Assembly (NCBI GenBank): GCA_963847675.1
Contig: CAWKAP010000004.1
Location: forward strand, 558,001-622,000
Direction: 5' to 3'
Source: JADJWR01 sp963847675
GTDB lineage: Bacteria > Pseudomonadota > Gammaproteobacteria > Burkholderiales > Burkholderiaceae_F
DNA length: 64,000 nt
Of this stretch, positions 25,026-33,033 are shown piece after piece (position 1 is the first letter of the stretch; every line of letters begins with the position of its first letter). A program made the position numbers and the translations under genes. The notes beneath the pieces are model-generated. The model did not search any database and was not told the DNA's origin. It saw only the letters and a program-made list of their open reading frames with translations.

Positions 25026-26471
25026 TCAGTCGAATCCGGAAAGTGTGGCGAAGCTCGCCACCGGCTCGCGCCCGGCCGCGAGCCGGGCTTCCGGCGCCTC
25101 CGCGTCGGCATGGCCGAGCGCCATGCCGCAGACGACCGCTTCATTCTCCGGCAGGGCCAGCTCGCGCGCGACGACCTGAGGAAACTCCATCCACGATGCC
25201 TGCGGGCAGGTGTCGAGCCCGCGCGCTCGCGCGGCGACCATGATGTTCTGCAGGAACATGCCGTAGTCGAGCAGGCTGCCGCGCTCCAGCCGGCGGTCGA
25301 TGGTGAAGATCAGGCCGACCGGCGCGTCGAAGAACAGGTAGTTGCGCCGGTGCTGCGCGTGCATCGCCGCCTTGTCGGCGCGGCCGATGCCGAGCAGGGC
25401 ATAGAGATCCCAGCCGAGCTTGCGGCGCCGACCGAGGTAGGGCTCGAACCACTGCGCGGGGTAGTAGCAATACTGCGGTGCCTGCGCCCCGGCGTCATAC
25501 GCGGCGGCGACCGCGTGGCACAGCCGGTCCTTCGCCGCGCCGGCCAGCACGTGAACGCGCCAGGGCTGCGTATTCGTGCCGCTCGGCGCATGCCGGGCGA
25601 CGTCGAGGATCTGTTCGACCGTCTCGCGCGGTACGGCGCGCGGCAGAAAGCGGCGTACCGAGCGGCGCGAAGTGATCGCCCGGTCGACGGCGGCAACCTC
25701 GTCGAGCGACGGCCGATGCCGGTCCGTCAGCCGCCTGCCGACGCCGCCTGCGGCTGCGTGCGCCTCGGCCCGCTCGGCCAGCGCGGCGACGCCCTCGCCG
25801 CGCGTCGCGCTCGTCTTCAGCACCGGAACGTGCGCACGCTCGCCCGAGCGCAGGCGGAGCATCTCCTTCAGCTCGCGCGCCGTGATTTCCGCGGCGGGCA
25901 GGTCGGCCTTGTTGACCACCAGCAGGTCGGCGATCTCGAGGATGCCGGCCTTGATCGCCTGCACGTCGTCGCCGAGCCCGGGTGGGCACACGACGATGCG
26001 CGTGTCGGCGATCTCGATGATCTCGACCTCCGACTGGCCCGCGCCCACCGTCTCGACGATCACCACGTCGAAACCGGCGGCGTCGAGCACGTCGACGATC
26101 TGCCGCGTCGTGCGCGAGACGCCGCCGAGGTGGCCGCGCGAGGCGATCGAGCGGATGAACACGCGTTCGTGGGCCCCGTGCTCGCCCATCCGGACGCGAT
26201 CGCCGAGCACCGCGCCGCCGGTCATCGGGCTCGAAGGGTCGACCGCCAAGACGCCGATGCGCCGGCCGCGGTCGATCAGTTCGCCGAGCAGCGCGTTGAT
26301 CAGCGTCGACTTGCCCGCCCCCGGTGCGCCGGTGATGCCGATCACGTGGGCGCGGCCGAGCCGGGGCGCGATGCCGGCGGTGACCGCCTCCCATCCGGGG
26401 TCGGCGTTCTCGATCGCGCTGATCGCGCGCGCGACGGCGCGACGATTGCCGGCGAACAGCGGGGCGAGCAA
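25026..26471 (-). CDS. MeaB/ArgK-like GTPase fused to a nitroreductase domain
   Basis: One continuous 481-residue frame with two domains. Residues about 1-245 are a MeaB-type G3E GTPase, the chaperone that gates adenosylcobalamin loading of acyl-CoA mutases: Walker A GAPGAGKST (48-56), DPSSPMTGGAVLGDR, ETVGAGQSE (140-148), base specificity NKAD (187-190). Residues about 258-481 are an FMN nitroreductase: RRSVRRFLPRAVPRETVEQ, HAPSGTNTQPWRVHVL, and LLDYGMFLQNIMVAARARGL, closest to stand-alone nitrobenzoate-type reductases. The C-terminal dimerisation arm of ordinary MeaB (about 330 residues) is missing. Start is the TTG at 26471; an ATG at 26493 in another frame would fit the family start better if one base is extra near 26472-26476. 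Confidence 0.85.
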   Translation of the reverse strand: MLAPLFAGNRRAVARAISAIENADPGWEAVTAGIAPRLGRAHVIGITGAPGAGKSTLINALLGELIDRGRRIGVLAVDPSSPMTGGAVLGDRVRMGEHGAHERVFIRSIASRGHLGGVSRTTRQIVDVLDAAGFDVVIVETVGAGQSEVEIIEIADTRIVVCPPGLGDDVQAIKAGILEIADLLVVNKADLPAAEITARELKEMLRLRSGERAHVPVLKTSATRGEGVAALAERAEAHAAAGGVGRRLTDRHRPSLDEVAAVDRAITSRRSVRRFLPRAVPRETVEQILDVARHAPSGTNTQPWRVHVLAGAAKDRLCHAVAAAYDAGAQAPQYCYYPAQWFEPYLGRRRKLGWDLYALLGIGRADKAAMHAQHRRNYLFFDAPVGLIFTIDRRLERGSLLDYGMFLQNIMVAARARGLDTCPQASWMEFPQVVARELALPENEAVVCGMALGHADAEAPEARLAAGREPVASFATLSGFD

Positions 26472-26561
26472 CGGGATGGTCGGGGGCGTTCATTGCGCAG
26501 TGCCGAACAGACGCCGGCCCGGGACCGTCTTGCCCGATCCTTGCTGCGAACGCAAGGAGAG

Positions 26562-26639
26562 GTGTCGTTCCCGCGAACGCGGGAACCCAGTGACTTTGAG
26601 GCGAACGACACTGGATCCCCGCCTTCGCGGGGATGACAC
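26562..26639. repeat. Inverted pair of palindromic repeats (REP-like)
   Basis: Two units in opposite orientation: 26562-26592 with stem GTTCCCGCG/CGCGGGAAC (26567-26575, 26578-26586), and 26609-26639 with stem ATCCCCGC/GCGGGGAT (26615-26622, 26627-26634). The outer ends GTGTC and GACAC and the inner ends CCAGTG and CACTGG are complementary. The second unit shares its core with 19858-19886. They lie between the mutase stop (26660) and the MeaB fusion start. The rest of 26494-26659 shows nothing else. Confidence 0.8.
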
Positions 26640-26659
26640 GAGGCCGCGGGGGACGCTGC

Positions 26660-28340
26660 TCACACCATCGCCTGCACGTGACCGAAGCCGAGTTCGCGGC
26701 GCAGCGTGGCGCAGATCTCGCCATGCGTGCAGCCGGCCTCGGCCGCCTCGACCACCTTTGCGAAGACGTTGAGCTTCGGATCGTTCGCCGCGCGCGCGAG
26801 CCCGTCGAGCGCCTTGTTCACGGCCTGCGCCGGGCGCGCCGCCTTGAACGTCCTGAACGACTCGACGTGCGCGCGCATCGCCGCCGGGTCCGGCCTCGCG
26901 AGCGGCTGCCGGGCCGTCCTGTCTTCGGCGGCCTGGTAGGCGTTGACGCCGACCACCGTCTGCTCGCCGGACTCGACCTTCTGCTGGAAGCGCCGCGCCG
27001 ATTCGCCGATCATCTTCTGCACCAGCCCCGACTCGACCGCCTTGTACATGCCGCCGGCGTCCTCGACGATCTGCATCACACGCAGGATTTCGGCCTCCAT
27101 CCGGTCGGTCAGCCGCTCGACGTAGAAGCTGCCGCCGAGCGGGTCGATCACGTCCGTGAGGTGCGCCTCCTCGCGCAGGATGTTCTGCGTGGCGATGGCG
27201 ATGCGCGCGCCGAACTCGGTCGGCGTCGACAGCGCCTCGTCGAAGGCGTCGGTGTGCAGCGACTGCAGGCCGCCGAAGATGCCGGCCATCGCCTGCACCG
27301 CGACGCGGGCGATGTTGTTCAGCGGCTGCTGCCGCGTCAGGTCGACACCGGAGGTCTGGCCGTGGAACTTGAAGCGCCACGAGCGCGGATCCTTCGCGCC
27401 AAGCCGCTCGCGTGTCACCCGCGCCCAGATGCGGCGGCCGGCGCGGAACTTGGCGATTTCCTCGAAGAACGAGATCGAGATGTCGAAGAAGAAGGTGAAG
27501 CGCGGCAGGAAGGCGTCCGGGTCCATGCCGCGGTCGATGCAGTCCTGCGCATTCTGGATCGCGGCCGAAAGCGTGAAGGCCATCGACTCGGCCGGCGTGG
27601 CGCCGGCCTGCTGCGTGTGCTGGCCGACCACCGACATCGGGTTCCACTTCGGCACGAAGCGGTTGCAGAAGTCGATGTGGTCGCCGAGGATGCGCCGCGC
27701 GCCCGGCAGGGCGATGCGGAAGAACATGTGGTTGGCGACGTAGTGGCTCAGGTAGTCGCTCTGGTTCGATGTGCCGGTGATCGCCGTCCATGGCGTGCCG
27801 CGCTGCTTCGCGACGGCGAGCATGAAGGCGAGCAGCGTGAACGGCGACGGATCGTTCATCGCGCACGAGGTGCGCGCGAGATCCACGTCGGCGAGCGCCC
27901 GGTCCATGTGCGTCGGCGGTGTTGATCACCGTGCCGCAGGTGCCGAGCAGTTCGAAGTGCGACTCGTCCATGTCGATGCCGCGGTAGACCGAGTTGCACG
28001 GGATCAGCGACACCGCGGTCGCGCCCTGCGCCAGGATGCCGAGCAGGCGCGTGTTGTAGTCGGCCGGCGTGCCCAGCCCGATCAGCTGCCGCTGCGTCCA
28101 GGTGCGGCCGCGGTGCATGGTCGGATAGATGCCGCGCGTGTAAGGCGGCTGGCCGGGGAAGCCGAGGTCGGCGTCGTAGCGCGAGGAGTCCCAGTCGCGC
28201 GGCGTGTACAGCGGTGCGATGTCGATACCCGAGCGGTTCGTCACCTGCGTGTCCGTGCCGATCTGCGCCAGGTACTCCTGCTGCCACAGCGCCTCGGCCT
28301 CGGTGCTGGCGAGCAGGCGATCGTCGATGGGCTTGTTCAT
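26660..28340 (-). CDS. Adenosylcobalamin-dependent acyl-CoA mutase, catalytic (large) subunit, frame break
   Basis: A 559-residue (after repair) TIM-barrel subunit of the methylmalonyl-CoA mutase superfamily, without the C-terminal B12-binding domain, which is a separate gene upstream. Family marks: YTRGIYPTMHRGRTWTQRQ, the catalytic His of VVGQHTQQAGATPAES, FTFFFDISISFFEEIAKFRA, and IDPLGGSFYVERLTDRME. Compared by eye, Tyr89 of methylmalonyl-CoA mutase is Leu86 here, Arg207 is Asn203, and the following segment is SLIPCNSVYRG instead of the usual F-D-x-P-T. The carbon skeleton rearranged is therefore unlikely to be methylmalonyl-CoA. The frame breaks near 27910: one extra base converts INTADDMDRAL into INTADAHGPG. 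Confidence 0.9.
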
Positions 28341-28350
28341 TGCGGCCTCT

Positions 28351-28767
28351 TCATGCGGTCAGGCGTCTGGCACGGATGCCGGGCGTGATCTCGCCGATGT
28401 AGCCGGCGATTTCCGCGAGCGTCGCTCCGGGATGGAACACGCGCGCCACTCCGGCCTCGAGCAGCATCTGTTCGTCTTCGTCGGGGACGATGCCGCCGAC
28501 GATCACCGCCACGTCGGTGAGGCCGCCTTCGCGCAGCGCGTCCATCAGCTTGGGGACGATCAGGTGGTCGGTGGCCAGCGACGAGATGCCGATCACGTCG
28601 ACGTCTTCCTCGGTGGCCAGCTTGACCACGGTGGCGATCTCCTGCCACGGCGGCGTGTAGATGACTTCCATGCCGGCGTCGCGCAGGCCGGCGGCGACGA
28701 TCCGGCTGCCGCGGTCGTGGCCGTCGAAGCCGATCTTGGTGATCAGCACCTTGGGTCGAATGTCCAT
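28351..28767 (-). CDS. Cobalamin-binding small subunit of acyl-CoA mutase
   Basis: A 138-residue B12-binding Rossmann-like domain. It has the base-off/His-on signature DGHDRG (D15-x-H17-x-x-G20) in TKIGFDGHDRGSRIVAAG, then VIGISSLATDHLIVPKLM and VIVGGIVPDEDEQML. It pairs with the large subunit like HcmB with HcmA or IcmB with IcmA. The ATG overlaps the stop of the TetR gene (TGATG at 28769-28765) and has an AAGGACG site; its stop lies 10 bases before the mutase start, so the subunits are made together. Confidence 0.93.
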   Translation of the reverse strand: MDIRPKVLITKIGFDGHDRGSRIVAAGLRDAGMEVIYTPPWQEIATVVKLATEEDVDVIGISSLATDHLIVPKLMDALREGGLTDVAVIVGGIVPDEDEQMLLEAGVARVFHPGATLAEIAGYIGEITPGIRARRLTA

Positions 28768-29356
28768 CAGTCGTCCTTCGGGTTCAGGGGTTGCTGCAGC
28801 AGGGCGACGAAGCGCCGCGCGATGGTCCGCGGCGAGTCGCGGCCGGGCTGGTACCAGGTCTGCGACCAGTTCAAGGCGCCCAGCAGCATCAGCCGCAGCG
28901 TGCGCCGGTCGGTGCCACGCGGCAGCGGCAGGTCGCTGCACCAGGCGCGTCGAGCAGCGCTTCGTATTCGTCGCGCAGCGCGATCAGGCGCGGGCGGGCC
29001 GCCGGCGCGTCGCCGGGTCGCACGCGGATGACCACCTGCGCGTAGTCGTCGTCCTCGAGGATTGCTTCGAGGTGCGCCACGCAGGCCGCCTCGAGCCGCG
29101 CCCAGGGCTGATCGAGCCGCTCGATCGCCGCGCGCACTCGCGCCGAGATGCGCCGCACGCCCTCGGCGTAGACCGCGGCGAGCAGGTCTTCCTTGGTCGC
29201 GAAGTGGTAGTACAGCGACCCCGGCAGCATGCCGACGGTGCGCACGATGTCGCGCACCGAGGTGCCCTGGAAACCCTGGGCACGGAACAGGTGTGCTGCC
29301 GCATCGAGGATCTGCGGCAGACGGTTGTCGGCGCGGGGCGCGCGGAGGGCGGGCAT
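28767..29356 (-). CDS. TetR/AcrR-family regulator heading the mutase operon, frame break
   Basis: About 196 residues after repair. The N-terminal helix-turn-helix is RLPQILDAAAHLFRAQGFQG followed by SVRDIVRTVGMLPGSLYYHF and ATKEDLLAAVY, the standard TetR start. The C-terminal part, read in the next frame, is DLPLPRGTDRRTLRLMLLGA and NWSQTWYQPGRDSPRTIARR, as in TetR repressors linked to acyl-CoA catabolism. The frame breaks near 28947-28953, where one base seems missing. As first gene of the operon with a palindrome 18 bases upstream, it very likely represses its own operon, with an acyl-CoA ligand as a reasonable guess. Confidence 0.85.
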
Positions 29357-29373
29357 TCCGTCGTCGTATATAC

Positions 29374-29387
29374 CAAACGAGTGTTTG
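29374..29387. promoter_or_regulatory. Putative TetR operator
   Basis: Perfect palindrome CAAAC-GAGT-GTTTG, 18 bases upstream of the TetR ATG, beside TATATA (29368-29373). This is an AT-rich island in very GC-rich DNA. The half-site form and position suit autoregulation by the adjacent TetR protein. Confidence 0.6.
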
Positions 29388-29489
29388 TTTTTATCATGAA
29401 CCCGCCGAGGCGCGCAATCCTTCGCCTCGGCGGCGAGGCAAACGATCGGGTGACCGGAGGTCGCGCCAGCCGACGCAGCGGAGGCGCCG

Positions 29490-30272
29490 TCAGGCCAGCA
29501 CTGCGAGCACCGGCGCGTGGTCGCTCGGCTGCTCGCGGCGGCGCGGCTCGACGTCGATCGTGCAGGACGTGCAGCGCGCCGCCAGCGGCTCGGACAGCAG
29601 GATGTGGTCGATGCGCAGTCCCATCTTCCTGCGGAAGGCGAGGTTGCGGTAGTCCCACCACGTATAGCTGCGCTCGGGCTGTTCGAACAGGCGGAAACTG
29701 TCCTTCAGGCCGAGGCCGAGCAGCGCACGGAACGCGGCGCGTTCGGGCTCGGAAAACAGCACCTGACCTTCCCATAGCGCCGGGTCGTGCACGTCGCGCG
29801 GCTCGGGCGCGATGTTGAAATCGCCGGCGAGCAGCAGTTGCTCGTGCCGAGTCAGTTCGTCGCGCAGCCAGTCGGTCAGCGCGGCGAGCCAGTTGAGCTT
29901 GTATTCGAATTTCTCCGACCCGACGGCCTGGCCGTTCGGGAAGTAGCCGTTGACGATGCGCAGGCCGTCGAGAGACAGCGCGATCAGCCGCTTCTGCTCG
30001 TCGGCGAAGTCCGGCAGGTTGACCTGGACGTCGGCCGGGGCGGCGGTGCCGGATTCGCGCAGCAGGATGGCCACGCCGTTGTACGTCTTCTGGCCGGCAA
30101 AGACGCTTCGATAGCCGGCGGCCTTCAGTTCATCGACGGGGAACCTGTCGTCGGTGAGCTTGGTTTCCTGAAGGCACACGACATCGGCCGCATGCTGGCG
30201 CAACCAGTCGAGCAGGTGCGGCAGGCGCACCTTCAGCGAGTTGACGTTCCAGGTCGCGACGGACAGCGCCAC
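29490..30272 (-). CDS. xthA: Exodeoxyribonuclease III
   Basis: A 260-residue AP endonuclease/3'-5' exonuclease of base-excision repair. Motifs of the EEP fold: ATWNVNSLKVRLPHLLDWL, CLQETKL (metal-binding Glu), GYFPNGQ, LLAGDFNIAPEPRDVHD (catalytic Asp-Asn), SYTWWDYRNLAF and the terminal HAPVL histidine in REQPSDHAPVLAVLA. Length is normal. The stop of the DUF4124/glutaredoxin gene lies 12 bases after its start in the rightward direction; the two are on the same strand and may share a transcript with prlC. Confidence 0.96.
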   Translation of the reverse strand: MALSVATWNVNSLKVRLPHLLDWLRQHAADVVCLQETKLTDDRFPVDELKAAGYRSVFAGQKTYNGVAILLRESGTAAPADVQVNLPDFADEQKRLIALSLDGLRIVNGYFPNGQAVGSEKFEYKLNWLAALTDWLRDELTRHEQLLLAGDFNIAPEPRDVHDPALWEGQVLFSEPERAAFRALLGLGLKDSFRLFEQPERSYTWWDYRNLAFRRKMGLRIDHILLSEPLAARCTSCTIDVEPRRREQPSDHAPVLAVLA

Positions 30273-30284
30273 GGTGGCCGACCG

Positions 30285-30890
30285 CTAACGCCTGGGCGGG
30301 GGCGGGGCACTGACGGCTTCGGCCGCGGCGGGCGCGGCGGCCTTGGCCTCGGTCCTCGCGGGAGGCACGAGAGGCTGCGGCTGCGGCCACTGGTAGTTTC
30401 GCGGCAGCATCGAGCCCTTCGGGTAGCCGGCGGCGTCGAGCAGCGACGACCAGATATCCGGATTGAATCCGTTCTGCACCTGGCTGCCGACGGTGAGATG
30501 AGGCAGCCGCAATCCGCCGCTCAGGCGGCGGAACTCCTGCAGGTCGTCCGGCGAGGTGACGCTGCGTTCGGTGAACGGCACGCCGCGCTCGCGCAGCATT
30601 GCCGCGGCGGGTGCGCACGGCTGGCATTCCGGCGCCGTGTACAGCACGACCGGCGCGCGCTCGACGGCGCGGCGCAGTTCAAACGGCAGGCTGGCGGTCG
30701 CCTCGGCGCCGGCCGGGGCAGGTGCCGGGCGCAGGCTGAGCGACCGCACGTCCTTCGCGTCGCGCGGCGGCGTATCCCCATAGTGCACCTTGCCTTCGGC
30801 ATCGACCCAGCGGTACTGGCCGGCTGCCGCTCCGGCAAGCGTGAGCGCCATCAGCGCGGCAAGCAAAGCGGGAACTCTCTTCCGGTTCAT
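30285..30890 (-). CDS. Secreted DUF4124-glutaredoxin-like protein
   Basis: A 201-residue protein with a signal peptide (MNRKRVPALLAALMALTLAG, then AAAG). A DUF4124 segment follows (QYRWVDAEGKVHYGDTPP, about 25-45), then a thioredoxin-fold part with CxxC in VVLYTAPECQPCAPAAAM and LRLPHLTVG containing the cis-proline. The C-terminus is alanine/proline-rich. It is likely a periplasmic thiol protein of unknown partner. Start at 30890. It sits between prlC and xthA on the same strand with gaps of 16 and 12 bases. Confidence 0.8.
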   Translation of the reverse strand: MNRKRVPALLAALMALTLAGAAAGQYRWVDAEGKVHYGDTPPRDAKDVRSLSLRPAPAPAGAEATASLPFELRRAVERAPVVLYTAPECQPCAPAAAMLRERGVPFTERSVTSPDDLQEFRRLSGGLRLPHLTVGSQVQNGFNPDIWSSLLDAAGYPKGSMLPRNYQWPQPQPLVPPARTEAKAAAPAAAEAVSAPPPPRR

Positions 30891-30906
30891 CACTGATCCC
30901 ACAGCG

Positions 30907-32961
30907 TCAGGCGTCCATGCCGTGATGGCGCAGCAGCGCGTCGATCGTGGGCCCGCGGCCGCGGAACGCCACGAACGAATCCATCGCCGGCCGGCTGCCG
31001 CCCATGGCCAGTACTTCATCGAGGAAACGCGCGCCAAGGCGCGCATCGAGCGTGCTGCCGGCTTCTTCGAAGGCGGCGTAGGCATCGGCGGACAGCACCT
31101 CGGCCCACTTGTAGCTGTAATAGCCCGACGCATAGCCGCCGGCAAAGACGTGGGTAAAGGTCCAGGGCATCCGCTGGTACGCGGGCGGGAAGACGACCGC
31201 GACTTCGCGCCTGACCTCGTCCATCAGGCGCAGCAGCGCGTCGGCATCGGCCGTCGCCGGGTCGAGCGCGGTGTGCGCGAGCATGTCGAACAGCGCGAAT
31301 TCGACCTGGCGCAGCATGAACAGGCCGCTCTGGAAGTTCTTCGCCGCGATCATCTTGTCGAAGAGGGCGCGCGGCAGCCGCTCGCCGGTGCCGGCGTGCG
31401 CGGTCAGCAGCTGCAGCGCCTCCCACTCCCAGCAGAAGTTCTCCATGAACTGGCTCGGCAGCTCGACCGCGTCCCATTCGACGCCGCGGATGCCCGACAC
31501 GGCGGCCTCGTCGACGCGCGACAGCACGTGGTGCAGGCCGTGGCCGAACTCGTGGAACAGCGTCAGCACCTCGTCGTGCGTGAACAGCGCCGGCCGCCCG
31601 CCGCTCGGCCGCGAGAAGTTGCAGGTGAGGAACGACACGGGTGTCTGCAGCCGGTCTTCGATTCGCCTGCGCGTGCGTGCGTCGTCCTGCCACGCGCCGC
31701 CCTGCTTGTGCTCGCGCGCGTACAGGTCGAGATAGAACTGTCCGAGCAGTTCGCCTTCCAGCGACTCGATCCGGTAGAACCTGACATCACGGTGCCAGAC
31801 CGGCGCCCGGTCCTCGCGGACGGCGACCGAGAAGAGCGTCTCGATCACATCGAAAAGGCCGGCCAGCACGCGCGGTTCCGGGAAGTACTGCTTGAGCTCC
31901 TGCTCGGAATAGGCATAGCGCGCCTGGCGCAGTTTCTCGCTGGCGTAGCTGACGTCCCAGGCCTGCAGGTCGGGCAGTGCAAGCTCGCGGGCGGCAAATT
32001 CCTTCAGCTCCGCCATGTCGCGTTCGGCGAACGGCCGTGCACGCCGGGCGAGGTCGCGCAGGAAGTCGAGCACCTGCAGCGGCGACTCCGCCATCTTCGG
32101 CACCAGCGACAGTTCGGCGAAGTCGCGATGGCCGAGCAGGTTGGCCTGCTCGCGGCGAAGGCGCAGCAGTTCGACGATCAGCCGCGTGTTGTCCCAGTCC
32201 GGGCGTCCGAACTCCGAAGCACGGGTCGAATACGCGCGGTACAGCCGCTCGCGCAGTTCGCGATCGTCGGCGTACTGCAGGACCGGCAGGTAGCTGGGCG
32301 CATGCAGGGTCAGCCTGTAGCCGGGCCTGGCGTCGTCCTGCGCCGCTTCGCGAAGCATCTGCAGCGTGTCGGCCGGGACGCCGGCGAGCTGCGCGGCATC
32401 CTCGATCAGCAGCTCGAAGGCGTTGGTCGCGTCGAGCACGTTTTCCGCAAAACGCGTCGAAAGCTGCGACTGGCGCTCGCGGATCGCGCGCAGGCGCTCC
32501 TTCTCCGGCGGCGGCAGCTCGGCGCCGCCGAGTCGGAAATCGCGCAGCTCGTTCTCGATCACGCGGCGCCGCGCCGCGGGCAGTGCCGCGAAATCGTCGC
32601 GCCCCGCAATCGCCTTGTACTTCCGGTACAGCGCCTCGTTCTGCGCCAGTTCGGTCCAGAACTGGGTCAGCCGGGGCAGGTTGGCGTTGTACTGGGCACG
32701 CAGGTCGGGCGTATCGACCACCGCGTTCAGGTGCGACACCGCACCCCAGGCGCGGCCGAGGCGCTCCATCGCATCGTCGAGCGGCTCGACGATCGAGCCC
32801 CAAGTCGCGGGAGTCGAGGGCGCCGTGACCCGGGCCACGGCTGAACGGCAATCCCGCAGCAGCACGTCGATCGCCGGCGTGATGTGCTCCGGGGCGATGG
32901 CATCGAAGCGGGCCAGCCCGTCCAGTTCGAGCAGGGGGTTGGTCTTGACGTCGAAAGGCAT
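30907..32961 (-). CDS. prlC: Oligopeptidase A (M3 metallopeptidase)
   Basis: A 684-residue cytosolic zinc oligopeptidase that degrades peptides, including cleaved signal peptides. The zinc motif is HEFGHGLHH with His470, Glu471 and His474, and the third ligand lies in GIRGVEWDAVELPSQFMEN. ASGYYSYKWAEVLSADAYAA near the C-terminus binds substrate. Length equals that of E. coli OpdA (680). Starts MPFDVKTNPLLELDG. It leads a probable transcript prlC - DUF4124 protein - xthA. Confidence 0.95.
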   Translation of the reverse strand: MPFDVKTNPLLELDGLARFDAIAPEHITPAIDVLLRDCRSAVARVTAPSTPATWGSIVEPLDDAMERLGRAWGAVSHLNAVVDTPDLRAQYNANLPRLTQFWTELAQNEALYRKYKAIAGRDDFAALPAARRRVIENELRDFRLGGAELPPPEKERLRAIRERQSQLSTRFAENVLDATNAFELLIEDAAQLAGVPADTLQMLREAAQDDARPGYRLTLHAPSYLPVLQYADDRELRERLYRAYSTRASEFGRPDWDNTRLIVELLRLRREQANLLGHRDFAELSLVPKMAESPLQVLDFLRDLARRARPFAERDMAELKEFAARELALPDLQAWDVSYASEKLRQARYAYSEQELKQYFPEPRVLAGLFDVIETLFSVAVREDRAPVWHRDVRFYRIESLEGELLGQFYLDLYAREHKQGGAWQDDARTRRRIEDRLQTPVSFLTCNFSRPSGGRPALFTHDEVLTLFHEFGHGLHHVLSRVDEAAVSGIRGVEWDAVELPSQFMENFCWEWEALQLLTAHAGTGERLPRALFDKMIAAKNFQSGLFMLRQVEFALFDMLAHTALDPATADADALLRLMDEVRREVAVVFPPAYQRMPWTFTHVFAGGYASGYYSYKWAEVLSADAYAAFEEAGSTLDARLGARFLDEVLAMGGSRPAMDSFVAFRGRGPTIDALLRHHGMDA

Positions 32962-33033
32962 GATGTGCGGGACGAGGTCGGCGCGGGCCGCAAGGTTAGC
33001 AGCGCGTCCCGCGACCGGGGACTGCCGTCCGGA

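Noticed and set aside
25026..25700. Nitroreductase domain as BluB (lower-ligand synthesis for B12)
   Set aside because: Attractive because of the B12 context, but the visible motifs (RRSVRRFLPRAVPRETVEQ, SGTNTQPWRV) look like nitrobenzoate-type reductases and BluB features could not be recognised.
26660..28767. Calling the mutase 2-hydroxyisobutyryl-CoA mutase (hcmAB), isobutyryl-CoA mutase or methylmalonyl-CoA mutase
   Set aside because: The two-subunit layout fits HcmAB and IcmAB, but the diagnostic substrate-pocket residues (Ile/Asp, Phe/Gln, Tyr/Arg) are not present in the hand alignment.
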